NCBI RefSeq assembly: GCF_003945385.1
Contig: NZ_AP018920.1
Location: 4,650,001 to 4,714,000 of the forward strand
Direction of reading: 5' to 3'
DNA: 64,000 nt
Source: Pseudonocardia autotrophica
GTDB lineage: Bacteria; Actinomycetota; Actinomycetes; Mycobacteriales; Pseudonocardiaceae
The first letter of the stretch is position 1, and the number at the start of each line of letters is the position of its first letter. A program made the position numbers and the translations under genes. This document shows, piece after piece, positions 7,901 to 16,496 of the stretch. The notes beneath the pieces were generated by a model. That model was given only the letters and a program-made list of their open reading frames with translations. It did no database searches and was not told the DNA's origin.

Positions 7901-8793
7901 CCGACGGTCTCGGGTGCGGTCACCGGCACCGAGTACTCCCAGTCGGCCAGCAGCGTCCGCAGCGCGCTGAGCAGGGCGAGCGGCTGGTCGATCATCACGT
8001 GGTGCCCGGCGCCGGGGATCTCGACCACCGGTGCGGCCCGCCCCATCCGGTCCACCACCATCTCGCCCATGTCCGCCGGGACGAGCCCGTGCTCGGCCCG
8101 GAACAGTCCGATCCGGCAGCCGGGCCGCCCGAGATCGGCGGGGGTCAGCCCGATCCCGCCGAAGATCCTCGGATCGAACTTCCACCGCCATCCACCGTCG
8201 ACGGCGGTGATGCTGTGCTCGGCGATGTGCCGGTGCACCCAGGGCAGGTCGCCGTCCTGCTCGGGCACGGTGCGGAAGCGGGCGATCAGCGCCTCCCGGT
8301 CCGGATGCACCCGGGCCGGGCCGAACGCCCGCTTCTCCCGGGCCGCGTCCTCCTCCGGTGACCGGTCGCGCACCGGCGAGTCGACCGCGACCGCCCCGGC
8401 CAGCTCCTCGCCGTAGCGCAGCGCCCCGGTCAGCGTGACGAAGCCGCCCATCGAGTGCCCGATCAGCGTGGGGCGCTCGCCGAGCCGCGCGTCCTCGATC
8501 ACCGCCCGCACCTCGGCGGCCCAGCGATCCAGGTCGTAGGACGGTGCCCGGCCGGAATCGCCGTGCCCGGACAGGTCCACCGCGACGACCCGGCGGGTGC
8601 CCTCCACCAGCAGCGGCGCGATGTGGTCCCACCAGTGCGAGTGCGCCGCGCCGCCGTGCACCAGGACGACGCCGGGCCCACCCGGGTCGCCCCACGTCCG
8701 GTACGCGATCCGCACCCCGTCGACCTCGACGCCGCCGCAACCGGACGGCACGGCGAGGGCCGAGGTGAACCAGGCGGGCGGGTCGTCGGGCAC
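7897..8793 (-). CDS. Alpha/beta-fold hydrolase
   Basis: A 298-aa protein of the alpha/beta hydrolase fold. VVLVHGGAAHSHWW (about residues 42-55) gives the HG oxyanion motif, LIGHSMGGF the nucleophile Ser (GHSMG), and GAGHHVMID near the C-terminus the catalytic His. Family members act as esterases, thioesterases or lactonases; the substrate cannot be told. The gene ends about 45 nt upstream of the MFS start on the same strand, and the three minus-strand genes may form one unit with an internal promoter. Confidence 0.87.
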   Translation of the reverse strand: MPDDPPAWFTSALAVPSGCGGVEVDGVRIAYRTWGDPGGPGVVLVHGGAAHSHWWDHIAPLLVEGTRRVVAVDLSGHGDSGRAPSYDLDRWAAEVRAVIEDARLGERPTLIGHSMGGFVTLTGALRYGEELAGAVAVDSPVRDRSPEEDAAREKRAFGPARVHPDREALIARFRTVPEQDGDLPWVHRHIAEHSITAVDGGWRWKFDPRIFGGIGLTPADLGRPGCRIGLFRAEHGLVPADMGEMVVDRMGRAAPVVEIPGAGHHVMIDQPLALLSALRTLLADWEYSVPVTAPETVG

Positions 8794-8952
8794 GTGAGGC
8801 CTCCGGCGGTCGTGGCGGGAACGGGATCGGGCACGGGACCCGGAATTCGGGACGGGTCGAACGTACCTCCTCGCCAGTTCTGACTACGCGCGGTAACGGC
8901 GGCCGGCATCCGGGCGACGCCTCCCACGACGCCGTACGGCCGAGGAGGGCCC

Positions 8953-9561
8953 ATGAGCGGATCGACGGGTGGGACGGTGATCCGGGCGGTCCCGCGCGAT
9001 CCCGGCGGCTGGGCGAGGGTCGACCGGGTGCTGTGCACCGCCCTCGGCGCGCTGTCCCGGGACGCCACCCCGCCGGGCGCGACGGCCGCCGCGGCGCGGG
9101 CCTGGTGCCGGCTGTCCGGGGTGCTGTGCGCCGCGCAGGCGCGGCCGGGCCACCCGCCGGGCCCGTGCCCGGACCTCTGCCTGGTCGCGGTGCATCCCGC
9201 CGACGTCGAGCCACTCGGCCGGCTGGCCCGTGAGCTGGGGCGATGCCTGCTCCCCGGTGCCGCCACCACGACCACGGGTGCGCTGGCGCGGGCCGCGGGC
9301 GCCGCCGGCACCGGACCGTGCGGGCTGGTCCTGGAGCTGGCCCGGGTGCACGGGCTGCTCGATCTCGACCACGGCCGGGACGCCGAGCTGCTCTACACGC
9401 TCGCCGGCGTCCGGACGACCGGTGCCGCGACCCTCGCGGCCCACGACCGGGTGGCCGGGCGAGTGGCGGCGATGTGGGCGGCAGGCGATCCGGATCCGGG
9501 CCCGGTGCCGGCCAACGGCCCGCCCCGGCCGGGGAACGGGCGCGGCGCCGGCCCGAGGTGA
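8953..9561 (+). CDS. Hypothetical protein (202 aa)
   Basis: Alanine-, glycine- and arginine-rich, with five Cys in the N-terminal and central parts (RLCxLSGVLCAA, GPCPDLC). A GAGGAGG ribosome site 7 nt before the ATG supports translation. The C-terminus is a Pro/Gly-rich tail. No domain is recognised. It is divergent from the hydrolase gene and upstream of the EphD-like operon, which appears to have its own promoter. Confidence 0.55.
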   Translation: MSGSTGGTVIRAVPRDPGGWARVDRVLCTALGALSRDATPPGATAAAARAWCRLSGVLCAAQARPGHPPGPCPDLCLVAVHPADVEPLGRLARELGRCLLPGAATTTTGALARAAGAAGTGPCGLVLELARVHGLLDLDHGRDAELLYTLAGVRTTGAATLAAHDRVAGRVAAMWAAGDPDPGPVPANGPPRPGNGRGAGPR

Positions 9562-9598
9562 CCCTGCGCGACCGGAGGGCGGACCGGCCGTCCACCCC

Positions 9599-9634
9599 TC
9601 GACTCTTGTTGACAGCTTTTCTATGATGACGATG
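9599..9634 (+). promoter_or_regulatory. Leaderless promoter for the EphD-like operon
   Basis: TCGACT (9599-9604), a 17-bp spacer and TATGAT (9622-9627). Transcription would start about 7 nt further on, at the G of the GTG start codon at 9634. There is no Shine-Dalgarno sequence before this GTG, which fits a leaderless mRNA. Confidence 0.55.
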
Positions 9635-11403
9635 TGTCTCACAGTGATGTGGTGGAACGCACGACCGTCACGACGCCGGACGGCCTGGGCCTCGCGGTCG
9701 AGGAACGGGGCGACCGGGCAGCACCGACGATCGTCGCCGTGCACGGCTACCCGGACGACCGGCACGTCTGGGACGGTGTCGCCCACCTGCTCGCCACCGA
9801 CCACCACGTCGTCAGCTACGACGTCCGGGGGCACGGCGACTCGGACGCGCCGGCCGACCGCGCGGGTTACGACCTCGAACTGCTCGCCGCCGATCTGCGC
9901 GCCGTCTGCGACGCGGTCTCGCCGGGCGAGCCGGTGCACCTGCTCGCCCACGACTGGGGCGCCATCCAGACCTGGCACGCGGTCACCGGCGATGCGCTGA
10001 CCGGGCGGGTCGCGTCGTTCACCTCGATCTCGGGACCGAGCCTCGATCACGTCGGGCTGTTCCTGCGCCGCCGCTCCCCGCGGGACCTGCGTTCGGTCGT
10101 CCGGCAGGGGTTGCACTCCTGGTACACGCTGGCGTTCCGGTTGCCGGTGCTGCCCGAGCTCCTCTGCCGCAGCGGGGCGATCGGGAGGCTGCTGGAGCGG
10201 ACCGAGCGGATCCCGCGGCCCTCGGTGCGGGACGGGGTGAACGGCCTGGAGCTGTACCGGCGGAACCTGCCCCGCCGGCTCGGCAGGCCCGAGCAGCGCC
10301 GAACCGACGTTCCGGTCCAGATCCTCGCGCCGCGCGGCGACGCCTATGTGATGCCGGCGCTGGCCACCAGCGCCGCGCAGTTCGCCCCCGACCTGCGGGT
10401 CCGCTACCTGCCCGGCGGGCACTGGATCGTCCGGCACCGGCCCGAGGTGATCGCCCGCTGCACCGCCGAGATGGTCGCGGGGACCGCCGCGCCGGCCCGG
10501 CCGGCCCCCGCCCTCACCCGGGCCGCGGCCCGCGGCCGCGCGCTGGTCGCCTCCGACGGCCGGTCCGGGCGGGCCGTCCGCTGGGAGGGCGGCCTCGCCG
10601 TCGTCACCGGCGCCGGGAGCGGGATCGGGCGGGCGACCGCGCTGGCACTCGCCGACCGGGGCACCCGGGTGGTGGTCGCCGATCTCTCCGCGGACGGTGC
10701 CGCCGGGACCGCCGGGATCATCGAGCGCAGGCACGGCACCGGCCGGGCGTTCGCCGAGACGGTGGACGTCGCCGTCGACGAGGCGGTCGCCGGGCTGGCC
10801 GCCCGGGTGGCCGCGGAGCACGGCGTCCCCGATCTCGTCGTCAACAACGCCGGGATCGCCGTCGCCGGACCGTTCGCGGACATCACGGCCGAGGAATGGC
10901 GGCGGATCGTCGACGTGAACCTGTGGGGTGTCGTGCACGGCTGCCGGCACTTCGGGGCGCTGCTGCGCGAGCACGGCGAGGGCGGTCACCTGGTGAACGT
11001 CGCGTCGGCGGCGGCGTACCTGCCGTCCCGTGCGCTGCCCGCGTACGCCACCACGAAGGCCGCGGTGCTGATGCTGTCGGAGTGCCTGCGCGCCGAGCTG
11101 GCCGAGGAGGGTGTCGGCGTCACCGCACTGTGCCCGGGGTTCGTGGACACCCCGATCACCGCGCACACCCGGTTCGCCGGTACCGACGACGCCACCCAGG
11201 ACGCCCGCAGGCGGGCCTCCGCCGCCGCGTACGCCCGGCGTGGCTACACCCCGGACCGGGTCGCGTCGCGGCTGATCCGCGCGGTCGAGCGGAACGTGGC
11301 GCTCGCACCGGTGACCGCGGAGGCGCACGCCGGGCTGCTGGCGTCCCGGCTGTCCCCCGGCCTGCTGCGGGCGGTCGCCCGGATCGACGCCGGAACCCGC
11401 TGA
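9634..11403 (+). CDS. ephD: EphD-like fusion: epoxide hydrolase-type alpha/beta domain + SDR oxidoreductase
   Basis: A 589-aa two-domain enzyme. Residues ~15-290 are an alpha/beta hydrolase with HGYPDDRHVW and an Asp-nucleophile elbow (LLAHDWGAIQTW), as in epoxide hydrolases. Residues ~320-585 are a short-chain dehydrogenase with TGAGSGIGRA (NAD(P) site), NNAGIA, the catalytic Ser of VASAAAYL and YATTK (Tyr/Lys). The architecture and length match M. tuberculosis EphD (Rv2214c), which is linked to mycolic/keto-lipid metabolism. It heads a plus-strand operon with a diiron-type hydrolase, a [2Fe-2S] reductase and a TetR regulator, consistent with oxidation and processing of a lipid. Confidence 0.9.
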   Translation: MSHSDVVERTTVTTPDGLGLAVEERGDRAAPTIVAVHGYPDDRHVWDGVAHLLATDHHVVSYDVRGHGDSDAPADRAGYDLELLAADLRAVCDAVSPGEPVHLLAHDWGAIQTWHAVTGDALTGRVASFTSISGPSLDHVGLFLRRRSPRDLRSVVRQGLHSWYTLAFRLPVLPELLCRSGAIGRLLERTERIPRPSVRDGVNGLELYRRNLPRRLGRPEQRRTDVPVQILAPRGDAYVMPALATSAAQFAPDLRVRYLPGGHWIVRHRPEVIARCTAEMVAGTAAPARPAPALTRAAARGRALVASDGRSGRAVRWEGGLAVVTGAGSGIGRATALALADRGTRVVVADLSADGAAGTAGIIERRHGTGRAFAETVDVAVDEAVAGLAARVAAEHGVPDLVVNNAGIAVAGPFADITAEEWRRIVDVNLWGVVHGCRHFGALLREHGEGGHLVNVASAAAYLPSRALPAYATTKAAVLMLSECLRAELAEEGVGVTALCPGFVDTPITAHTRFAGTDDATQDARRRASAAAYARRGYTPDRVASRLIRAVERNVALAPVTAEAHAGLLASRLSPGLLRAVARIDAGTR

Positions 11404-11489
11404 ACCCGCTGAACTCACTGAACTCACTGACCCGCTGAACCCGCTGACCTCGCCGACCCCGCTGACCTCACTGACCCCGCTGAGCCCGC
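11401..11489 (+). repeat. 9-bp tandem repeat starting at the EphD-like stop codon
   Basis: Ten head-to-tail units with consensus TGAACCCGC (variants TGAACTCAC, TGACCTCGC). One unit is 8 bp, the rest 9 bp. The first unit supplies the EphD-like stop, and the next three place three further in-frame TGA codons behind it. The array fills the gap before the next gene. Confidence 0.85.
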
Positions 11490-11524
11490 CGCACCACCCG
11501 TTCCCGGAGAGAGGAGCACCGCCG

Positions 11525-12592
11525 ATGACCGCCCTTCCGCAGGACGGCGACCGGATCGCGCTGCACGCCCGTGACGTCCGCTTCGACTTCTCGGCCCTGC
11601 GCACCGACTGGATCCCGGACGAACCGTTCGCCTCGCACCTGATCGACGTGCTGCACCTGCTGCTGCCGGAGGGCGAGCGCTGGTTCGTCGAGGTCTTCTC
11701 GCAGGCGTTGCCGATGGTGCGCGACGACGCGCTGGCCGAGGATGTACGCGGGTTCATCGGGCAGGAGGCGATGCACGCGTCGTCGCACCAGGGTGCGCTG
11801 GATCATCTGGGCGAGGCCGGGATCGACGTGACCCGGTACGTCGAGCAGGTGGAGTGGATCTTCGGTGAGCTGCTCGGGGAGCGCGGGCTGTCCGGCGACG
11901 AGGCCCGGGAGTGGCTGGTCGAGCGGGTCGGGCTGGTGGCCGCGATCGAGCACCTGACGGCGGTGCTGGGCGAATGGATCCTGCACTCCCCGGAGCTCGA
12001 CGCGGCCGGGGCGGACCCGCAGATGCTGGACATGCTGCGCTGGCACGGGGCGGAGGAGGTGGAGCACCGGTCGGTCGCGCACGACCTGTACGTGCATCTC
12101 GACGGGCGTTACCTGCGCCGGATCCGGGCGATGCTGGTGACGGCGCCGGCGCTGATCCGGTTGTGGGCGTCGGGGACGGCGCAGCTGTGTGCCCGCGATC
12201 CGGGGCTGCGCGGGACCCCGGCCCGGCGGGCCCGGGTCCGGGACTACCTGCGGGCGTCGCGGCGGGGGCTGGTGCCGGGGCCGATGCTGTTCACCCGGGC
12301 GATGCTGTCCTACCTGAACCCGCGTTTCCACCCGGCGAACCACGGCGACACCGACGCCGCGGTGGCCTACCTGGCGGTCTCCCCCGCCGCGCGGGCAGCC
12401 GAGGCGGAGCCGAGCAGCGGCACGGCGGAGCCGACCATCGACACAGCGGCGGAGCCGACCATCGACACAGCGGCGGAGCCGAGCCGCAGCACAGCCACCG
12501 CGCCGACCGCCGACACAGCGGCCGAGCCGAGGAGTAGCACCGCCGCCGCGCCGAGCAGCAGCACAGCCGCCGAGCACGGCGGCGCGGCATGA
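11525..12592 (+). CDS. Metal-dependent hydrolase (PF10118-type, ferritin-like diiron fold)
   Basis: A 355-aa protein. Metal-ligand candidates are GQEAMHASSHQ (E-x-x-H), AIEHLTAVL and HGAEEVEHRSVAHD (E-x-x-H), which suit a helical diiron site. The catalytic part ends near residue 290. About 65 further residues form a Thr/Ala/Pro/Ser-rich tail of 8-residue repeats (AEPTIDTA and variants) that the family does not need. The ATG follows GAGAGGAGC. Its stop overlaps the start of the ferredoxin reductase (ATGA), so the reductase could feed it electrons. Exact reaction unknown. Confidence 0.85.
   Translation: MTALPQDGDRIALHARDVRFDFSALRTDWIPDEPFASHLIDVLHLLLPEGERWFVEVFSQALPMVRDDALAEDVRGFIGQEAMHASSHQGALDHLGEAGIDVTRYVEQVEWIFGELLGERGLSGDEAREWLVERVGLVAAIEHLTAVLGEWILHSPELDAAGADPQMLDMLRWHGAEEVEHRSVAHDLYVHLDGRYLRRIRAMLVTAPALIRLWASGTAQLCARDPGLRGTPARRARVRDYLRASRRGLVPGPMLFTRAMLSYLNPRFHPANHGDTDAAVAYLAVSPAARAAEAEPSSGTAEPTIDTAAEPTIDTAAEPSRSTATAPTADTAAEPRSSTAAAPSSSTAAEHGGAA
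12401..12575 (+). repeat. 24-bp coding repeat (8-aa units) in the hydrolase tail
   Basis: About seven degenerate 24-bp units encode AEP-x-x-x-TA octapeptides. Units 12425-12448 and 12449-12472 are identical, which points to recent slippage or duplication. The unit length keeps the reading frame. Confidence 0.8.
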
Positions 12593-13605
12593 GCGTCGCC
12601 CCACCCCCGCATCCGAACCGGAGTGCACGGGCGCTGGCGACGGTCACCGCCGTCGCGCAGAAGGCGTCGCTGCGCAGCGCGCGCCGCCGCCGGCCGGCCG
12701 CTCCGGTCGATCGGGAGCTGCCGGTCGAGGTCCGGTCGGTGACGTACCCGTGCCCGGATGTCGCCGAGGTGGAGCTGGCCGGTTCCGGCCCGCTGCCCGG
12801 GTGGCGGCCGGGTGCCCACCTGGACGTCGTGCTGCCATCGGGTCTGTTGCGCCAGTACTCGCTGTGCGGGGATCCGGCGGACCGGTCGGTGTACCGGATC
12901 GCGGTGCGTGCCGTGCCCGGTGGTTCGGGATCGGCGCAGGTGCACCGGCTCACCCCGGGTGCCCGTCTGCGGGTGCGCGGGCCGCGGAACGCGTTCCCGC
13001 TGGCGGCGGCGCCGTCCTACCTGTTCCTGGCCGGCGGGATCGGGATCACCCCGATCGCGCCGATGGTGCGTGCGGTGCACGCGGCGGGCCTGCCCTGGCA
13101 GCTGGTGCACACCGGGCGCGACCTGGCGTCGATGCCGCTGTCCGAGGGGCTCGCCGGGCTCGCATCCGATCGCGTCCGGCGCAGGCCGGACGGCACGGCC
13201 GGGGTCCCGTCCGCCGAGGAGCTGCTGGCCGGCACGGACCCGGGTGCCGCGGTGTACTGCTGCGGGCCGCCACCGATGATCGACGCGGTGCGCCGGGCGC
13301 TGCCCGCCGACCGGCGGTTCCACTCGGAGCGGTTCTCGCCGCCGCCGATCCGGGACGGCCGCCCCTTCACGGTGGCGCTCGCCGGTGGCCCGGAGCTGCC
13401 GGTGCCCGCCGACCGGACGGCACTCGACGTGATCCGGGACGTGCGGCCGGACGTCGCGTACTCCTGCCGGCAGGGGTTCTGCGGCACCTGCCACGTGCGG
13501 CTGGTCGAGGGATCGACGGTGGGCGATCCGGCGGGGCCCGGCCTGACCGCGCTGTGCGTCGGGCGGGCGGAGGGCGCGCGTGTCGTCGTCGATCTCGGTC
13601 GCTAG
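12589..13605 (+). CDS. Ferredoxin reductase-type oxidoreductase (FAD/NAD(P)/[2Fe-2S])
   Basis: A 338-aa three-domain electron-transfer protein. The flavin motif RQYSLCG is near residues 88-94 and the nucleotide motif AGGIGITP near 148-155. A C-terminal plant-type [2Fe-2S] domain has Cys at about 293, 298, 301 and 323 (C-x4-C-x2-C ... C). The order FAD-NAD-ferredoxin matches phthalate dioxygenase reductase-like proteins. It overlaps the metal hydrolase by 4 nt. The likely role is to deliver NAD(P)H electrons to that diiron-type protein or to a distant oxygenase. Confidence 0.9.
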   Translation: MSVAPPPHPNRSARALATVTAVAQKASLRSARRRRPAAPVDRELPVEVRSVTYPCPDVAEVELAGSGPLPGWRPGAHLDVVLPSGLLRQYSLCGDPADRSVYRIAVRAVPGGSGSAQVHRLTPGARLRVRGPRNAFPLAAAPSYLFLAGGIGITPIAPMVRAVHAAGLPWQLVHTGRDLASMPLSEGLAGLASDRVRRRPDGTAGVPSAEELLAGTDPGAAVYCCGPPPMIDAVRRALPADRRFHSERFSPPPIRDGRPFTVALAGGPELPVPADRTALDVIRDVRPDVAYSCRQGFCGTCHVRLVEGSTVGDPAGPGLTALCVGRAEGARVVVDLGR

Positions 13606-13633
13606 GCGTGGGAGTTCCGTACGCTTTCCGGTG

Positions 13634-14239
13634 ATGACCTCCTCCCCTGCCCGTTCACCCCGGCGGATGACGCCGGAGGCCCGGCGCGCACAGCTCGTGT
13701 CGGCCGCACTCGACCTCTACGGGAGCCGCTCCCCGGACGAGGTGGCGGTCGAGGACGTGACCCGGGTCGCCGACGTGTCGCGGGCGCTGTTCTACCGCTA
13801 CTTCTCCAGCATGGAGGAGCTGCACGTCGCGGCGCTGGGCAACGTCGCCGAGGAGCTGATCGCCCGGGTCGCACTGGCCGGTGAGGGCCCGTTGGAGGAG
13901 CAGCTGTCGGCGGCGCTGGACGTGTTCATCGACGTGGTGCGGCGGCACGCCGGAGCCTACGTCGCGCTGTTGCGCAGCGGATCGGTGGTGTCGACCGGTG
14001 AGACCGACGCGCTGGTCGACGGGGTGCGCGACCACATCGTCGATCTGCTGTGCGTACGCGGCGGGGTCCCGGATCCGGAGGTACTGCAGCTGATGACGCT
14101 GCGCGGCTGGGTCGCTCTGGTCGAGGGCTCGGTGCTGTCCTGGCTGGAGGCCGGGGAGGTCCCGGACCGGACCGGGCTGCGGGACTGGCTGGTGGAGCAG
14201 CTGTTCGCGATGCTCGAGGTGACCGCCCGCCGGTCCTGA
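13634..14239 (+). CDS. TetR-family transcriptional regulator
   Basis: A 201-aa protein. The TetR helix-turn-helix spans about residues 12-58 (RRAQLVSAALDLYG, then VAVEDVTRVADVSRALFYRYFSS), followed by a variable ligand-binding domain. It begins 28 nt after the reductase stop. A TACGCT hexamer at 13620-13625 lies 8 nt before the ATG and could give a near-leaderless transcript of its own. As the last gene of the lipid-type operon it is the probable local repressor. Confidence 0.88.
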   Translation: MTSSPARSPRRMTPEARRAQLVSAALDLYGSRSPDEVAVEDVTRVADVSRALFYRYFSSMEELHVAALGNVAEELIARVALAGEGPLEEQLSAALDVFIDVVRRHAGAYVALLRSGSVVSTGETDALVDGVRDHIVDLLCVRGGVPDPEVLQLMTLRGWVALVEGSVLSWLEAGEVPDRTGLRDWLVEQLFAMLEVTARRS

Positions 14240-14249
14240 GCGGCCCGGT

Positions 14250-15440
14250 TCAGGGGGCGAGGATCCCGAACGCGTTGGGGACCGCCCGGTGCGCGTCCTC
14301 GGACGGGGCGTTCACGACCTGCCCGCGGAACACCATCGTCGACGAGCCGCCGCCGTCGAGGTTGACGCCGTGCACGGCGCCGGCGCGACGCAGCTGTTCG
14401 GCGGTCTCGGCCAGGGTGATGCCGACGCTGGTGGACTCGCGGCCGTCGGCGGTCAGCAGGATCAGGCGTCCCTCGGCGGTGATCCCGGCGGCGCTGCGCG
14501 GCTCGCGGACGGCGGCGTCGAGACCGGGGACGGGTGCGCCGTCCCGCAGCACCGGGCTGCCGCCGACCGCTGTCCGCGGCGGCACACCGGACGCGGCGGT
14601 CATCCGGTGCTCGATCTCGACCGGATCACCGGGGGCCAGCCCGCGCAGTGCGGCGGCGCCCTCGTCGCGCCCGACCAGGATCTGCTCGCCGTCGGCGACC
14701 GGACCGGTACCGGGCGGGCGGACCTCGGCGACGGCGCCGTCGCGGACCGCGACCTCGATCCGGTCCGGCGCGCACGGGGCGTCCCGGTCGGTGTCGCTGC
14801 CGCAGAGTGTGGCGTTGCGGTCGCCGTTCCAGTCCGGGGTGAGCAGGCCGATGCCGCCGACCGGGACGGCGTAGGCGTTGAGGGTGCGGATCGGCAGGGT
14901 GGTCCCGTCGGCGGCGGTGGCCGAGGCGTCGAGGACGAGCCGGTCGATGCGGGGGGTGCCGCCGTCGTCGACGGCGAGCACGTCACCGGGGTCGCTGCCC
15001 GGGACCGCGGGGGCGAGCCGACGACCGGGCGGCACGGGTGAGGTGAGCGCCCGTCCGTCGCGCACCGACGGGCCCGCCGGGACGTTGCTGCGGGCGAAGT
15101 CGAAGAAGTCGCCGTTGAGTGCCGCGGCGGCGCCCGCCCGGTCGGCGTGTACCGCAACGGTGGCCCGTTCGCCGACCGTCGCGCCGGTGAGCAGGGTGGC
15201 CTGCACACCGGACCGGCGCAGGTCGGCGACGACGACATCGGTGGTGACCGGTCCGCCCGGGGTGTCGATCCGTTCCTCTCGGTGGGTGATCGCCGGAGCG
15301 GGCGCGACGGCGTGGACCGCGGCCGCGAGCGCGGGATCCGCCGCGGAGACGGGACCGGCCGGGGTGGACGCCGGCAGCAGCACGGTGAGCACAGCGGTGA
15401 CGGCAACGGTCACCATCCCGTCGCGCACCCGCCTCGTCAT
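14250..15440 (-). CDS. Secreted phosphodiester glycosidase family protein (NAGPA-like)
   Basis: A 396-aa protein with a signal peptide (basic MTRRVRDG, then VTVAVTAVLTVLL, then Ala-rich to about residue 33). The C-terminal half has the PF09992 signature: NGDFFDF early, and VGITLAETAEQL, GVNLDGGGSSTMVF and PNAFGIL late. The family includes the GlcNAc-1-phosphodiester uncovering enzyme. Bacterial members are exported and probably act on sugar phosphodiesters of the envelope. ATG 15440 is chosen over GTG 15446 because GGGGGA is 6 nt upstream of it. Confidence 0.87.
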   Translation of the reverse strand: MTRRVRDGMVTVAVTAVLTVLLPASTPAGPVSAADPALAAAVHAVAPAPAITHREERIDTPGGPVTTDVVVADLRRSGVQATLLTGATVGERATVAVHADRAGAAAALNGDFFDFARSNVPAGPSVRDGRALTSPVPPGRRLAPAVPGSDPGDVLAVDDGGTPRIDRLVLDASATAADGTTLPIRTLNAYAVPVGGIGLLTPDWNGDRNATLCGSDTDRDAPCAPDRIEVAVRDGAVAEVRPPGTGPVADGEQILVGRDEGAAALRGLAPGDPVEIEHRMTAASGVPPRTAVGGSPVLRDGAPVPGLDAAVREPRSAAGITAEGRLILLTADGRESTSVGITLAETAEQLRRAGAVHGVNLDGGGSSTMVFRGQVVNAPSEDAHRAVPNAFGILAP

Positions 15441-15626
15441 GTCCACTCCCCCGGTCGCCGGTCGGCCGGGGGTGAGACGATCACAACGGAGCGGGGCCGG
15501 GCGTGCGGGCGTGGCACACCTCGGCGGGATCCACCCGGTCGTGGGACGCCCGGCCGGGCCCGGGGGCGATCGGGATCACCGGGACGGGGGTCCGGCTTCC
15601 GGGTGCGCCGCTCGCCGTCGCCGGGG

Positions 15627-16385
15627 TCAGCGGGCCCGCACCAGCGCGTACAGCTCCGCCCAGTGTTCCGGGCCCAGGTCCCGGGGCAGCGTGCGCGCGT
15701 CGAGCCGGGCGCCGGCCGCCCAGGCCCGTGCGGTCGCCCGGCCGTACCGCCGCGCGACGACGTCGACCACACCGCGGCCCCGGCCGGTGAACACCTGATC
15801 GACCATCCGCTGGTAGGGCCCGGCCGGGCCGTCGACCAGCGGACACGCCCGCCGCGTGATCTCCAGGATCCCGCCGTCCACCGAGGGGACGGGCCGGAAC
15901 GCGCGGGCCGGGACCCGGCCGACCAGCCGGAAGCCGAACCACGGCCACCAGCGGGCGGTCAGCGCCGTCGTCCCGCCGACCGCGGCCCGTTTGCGCGCCA
16001 CCTCCCACTGCAGCAGGAGCAGTGCGTGCGCCCACTGCGGGGCGCCCAGCAGTCGGCGCAGCAGCGGGGTGGTCAGGGCGTACGGGACGTTGGAGACGAC
16101 GTCGACCGGCCGGTCGAGCCGCTCGCGGACGAGATCGCCGTGCCGGACGGTGACCCGCGCACCGAAGCGGCGGCGCAGGTGTTGCACCCGGTGCGGGTCG
16201 ATCTCGACGGCGGTGACCGGCCGGTCCAGGTCGAGCAGCGCGGCGGTGAGGGCGCCGTCACCGGCGCCGAGCTCGAGGATCGGGCGCGCCGGGTACCCGG
16301 CGACGACGACGCTCAGCGAGGCGGGGACGGACGGGTCGATGAGGAAGTTCTGGCCGTGCTCGTGACGGCCGAGTGGGCGTGCCAA
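15627..16385 (-). CDS. erm: Erm-family 23S rRNA adenine N6-methyltransferase (MLS resistance)
   Basis: About 252 aa. The N-terminus GRHEHGQNFLID is the Erm/KsgA signature. ELGAGDGALT is the SAM site, SNVPYALTT the catalytic N-x-P-Y loop, and LQWEVARKRA with WWPWFGF and FRPVPSVDGGIL are diagnostic of Erm rather than KsgA. It would methylate A2058 of 23S rRNA and confer macrolide-lincosamide-streptogramin B resistance. TTG 16385 is preferred: GGGAG lies 6 nt upstream and the N-terminus MARPLGRHEHGQ resembles actinomycete Erm proteins. GTG 16418 is an alternative without a ribosome site. A short RLR-containing leader ORF precedes it. Confidence 0.88.
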   Translation of the reverse strand: MARPLGRHEHGQNFLIDPSVPASLSVVVAGYPARPILELGAGDGALTAALLDLDRPVTAVEIDPHRVQHLRRRFGARVTVRHGDLVRERLDRPVDVVSNVPYALTTPLLRRLLGAPQWAHALLLLQWEVARKRAAVGGTTALTARWWPWFGFRLVGRVPARAFRPVPSVDGGILEITRRACPLVDGPAGPYQRMVDQVFTGRGRGVVDVVARRYGRATARAWAAGARLDARTLPRDLGPEHWAELYALVRAR

Positions 16386-16390
16386 GGGAA

Positions 16391-16496
16391 GCTCCCGGGG
16401 AGGGAGCCGGACGCGCACGAAAGCGCCGCCCGGCAGTGGTTCAGGACCGGCTGCGGGGACGGCGGTGCCGCGGGAAGGATGCTCGGGCGCCGCCGT
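16391..16496 (-). promoter_or_regulatory. Candidate attenuator structures in the erm leader
   Basis: Just after the leader ORF, a 7-bp stem (16490-16496 with 16459-16465) can form. Nearer the gene, a 6-bp GCTCCC/GGGAGC hairpin (16391-16407) buries the GGGAG ribosome site used by the TTG start. A hairpin hiding the ribosome site, with an upstream short ORF, is the layout of erm translational attenuation. The alternative fold has not been computed. Confidence 0.5.

Noticed and set aside
9609..9614. TTGACA as the -35 of the EphD-like promoter
   Set aside because: Only 7 bp from the TATGAT -10; TCGACT at 17 bp fits better. The TTGACA may be chance or part of an operator.
8884..11757. 957-codon antisense frame across the EphD-like gene
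   Set aside because: Low-complexity Gly/Arg/Pro translation opposite a well-conserved gene; a GC-driven shadow.
12291..12953. Cys/Arg-rich frame antisense to the repeat tail of the metal hydrolase
   Set aside because: The repeats are in phase with the hydrolase frame on the plus strand; the antisense translation has no family.
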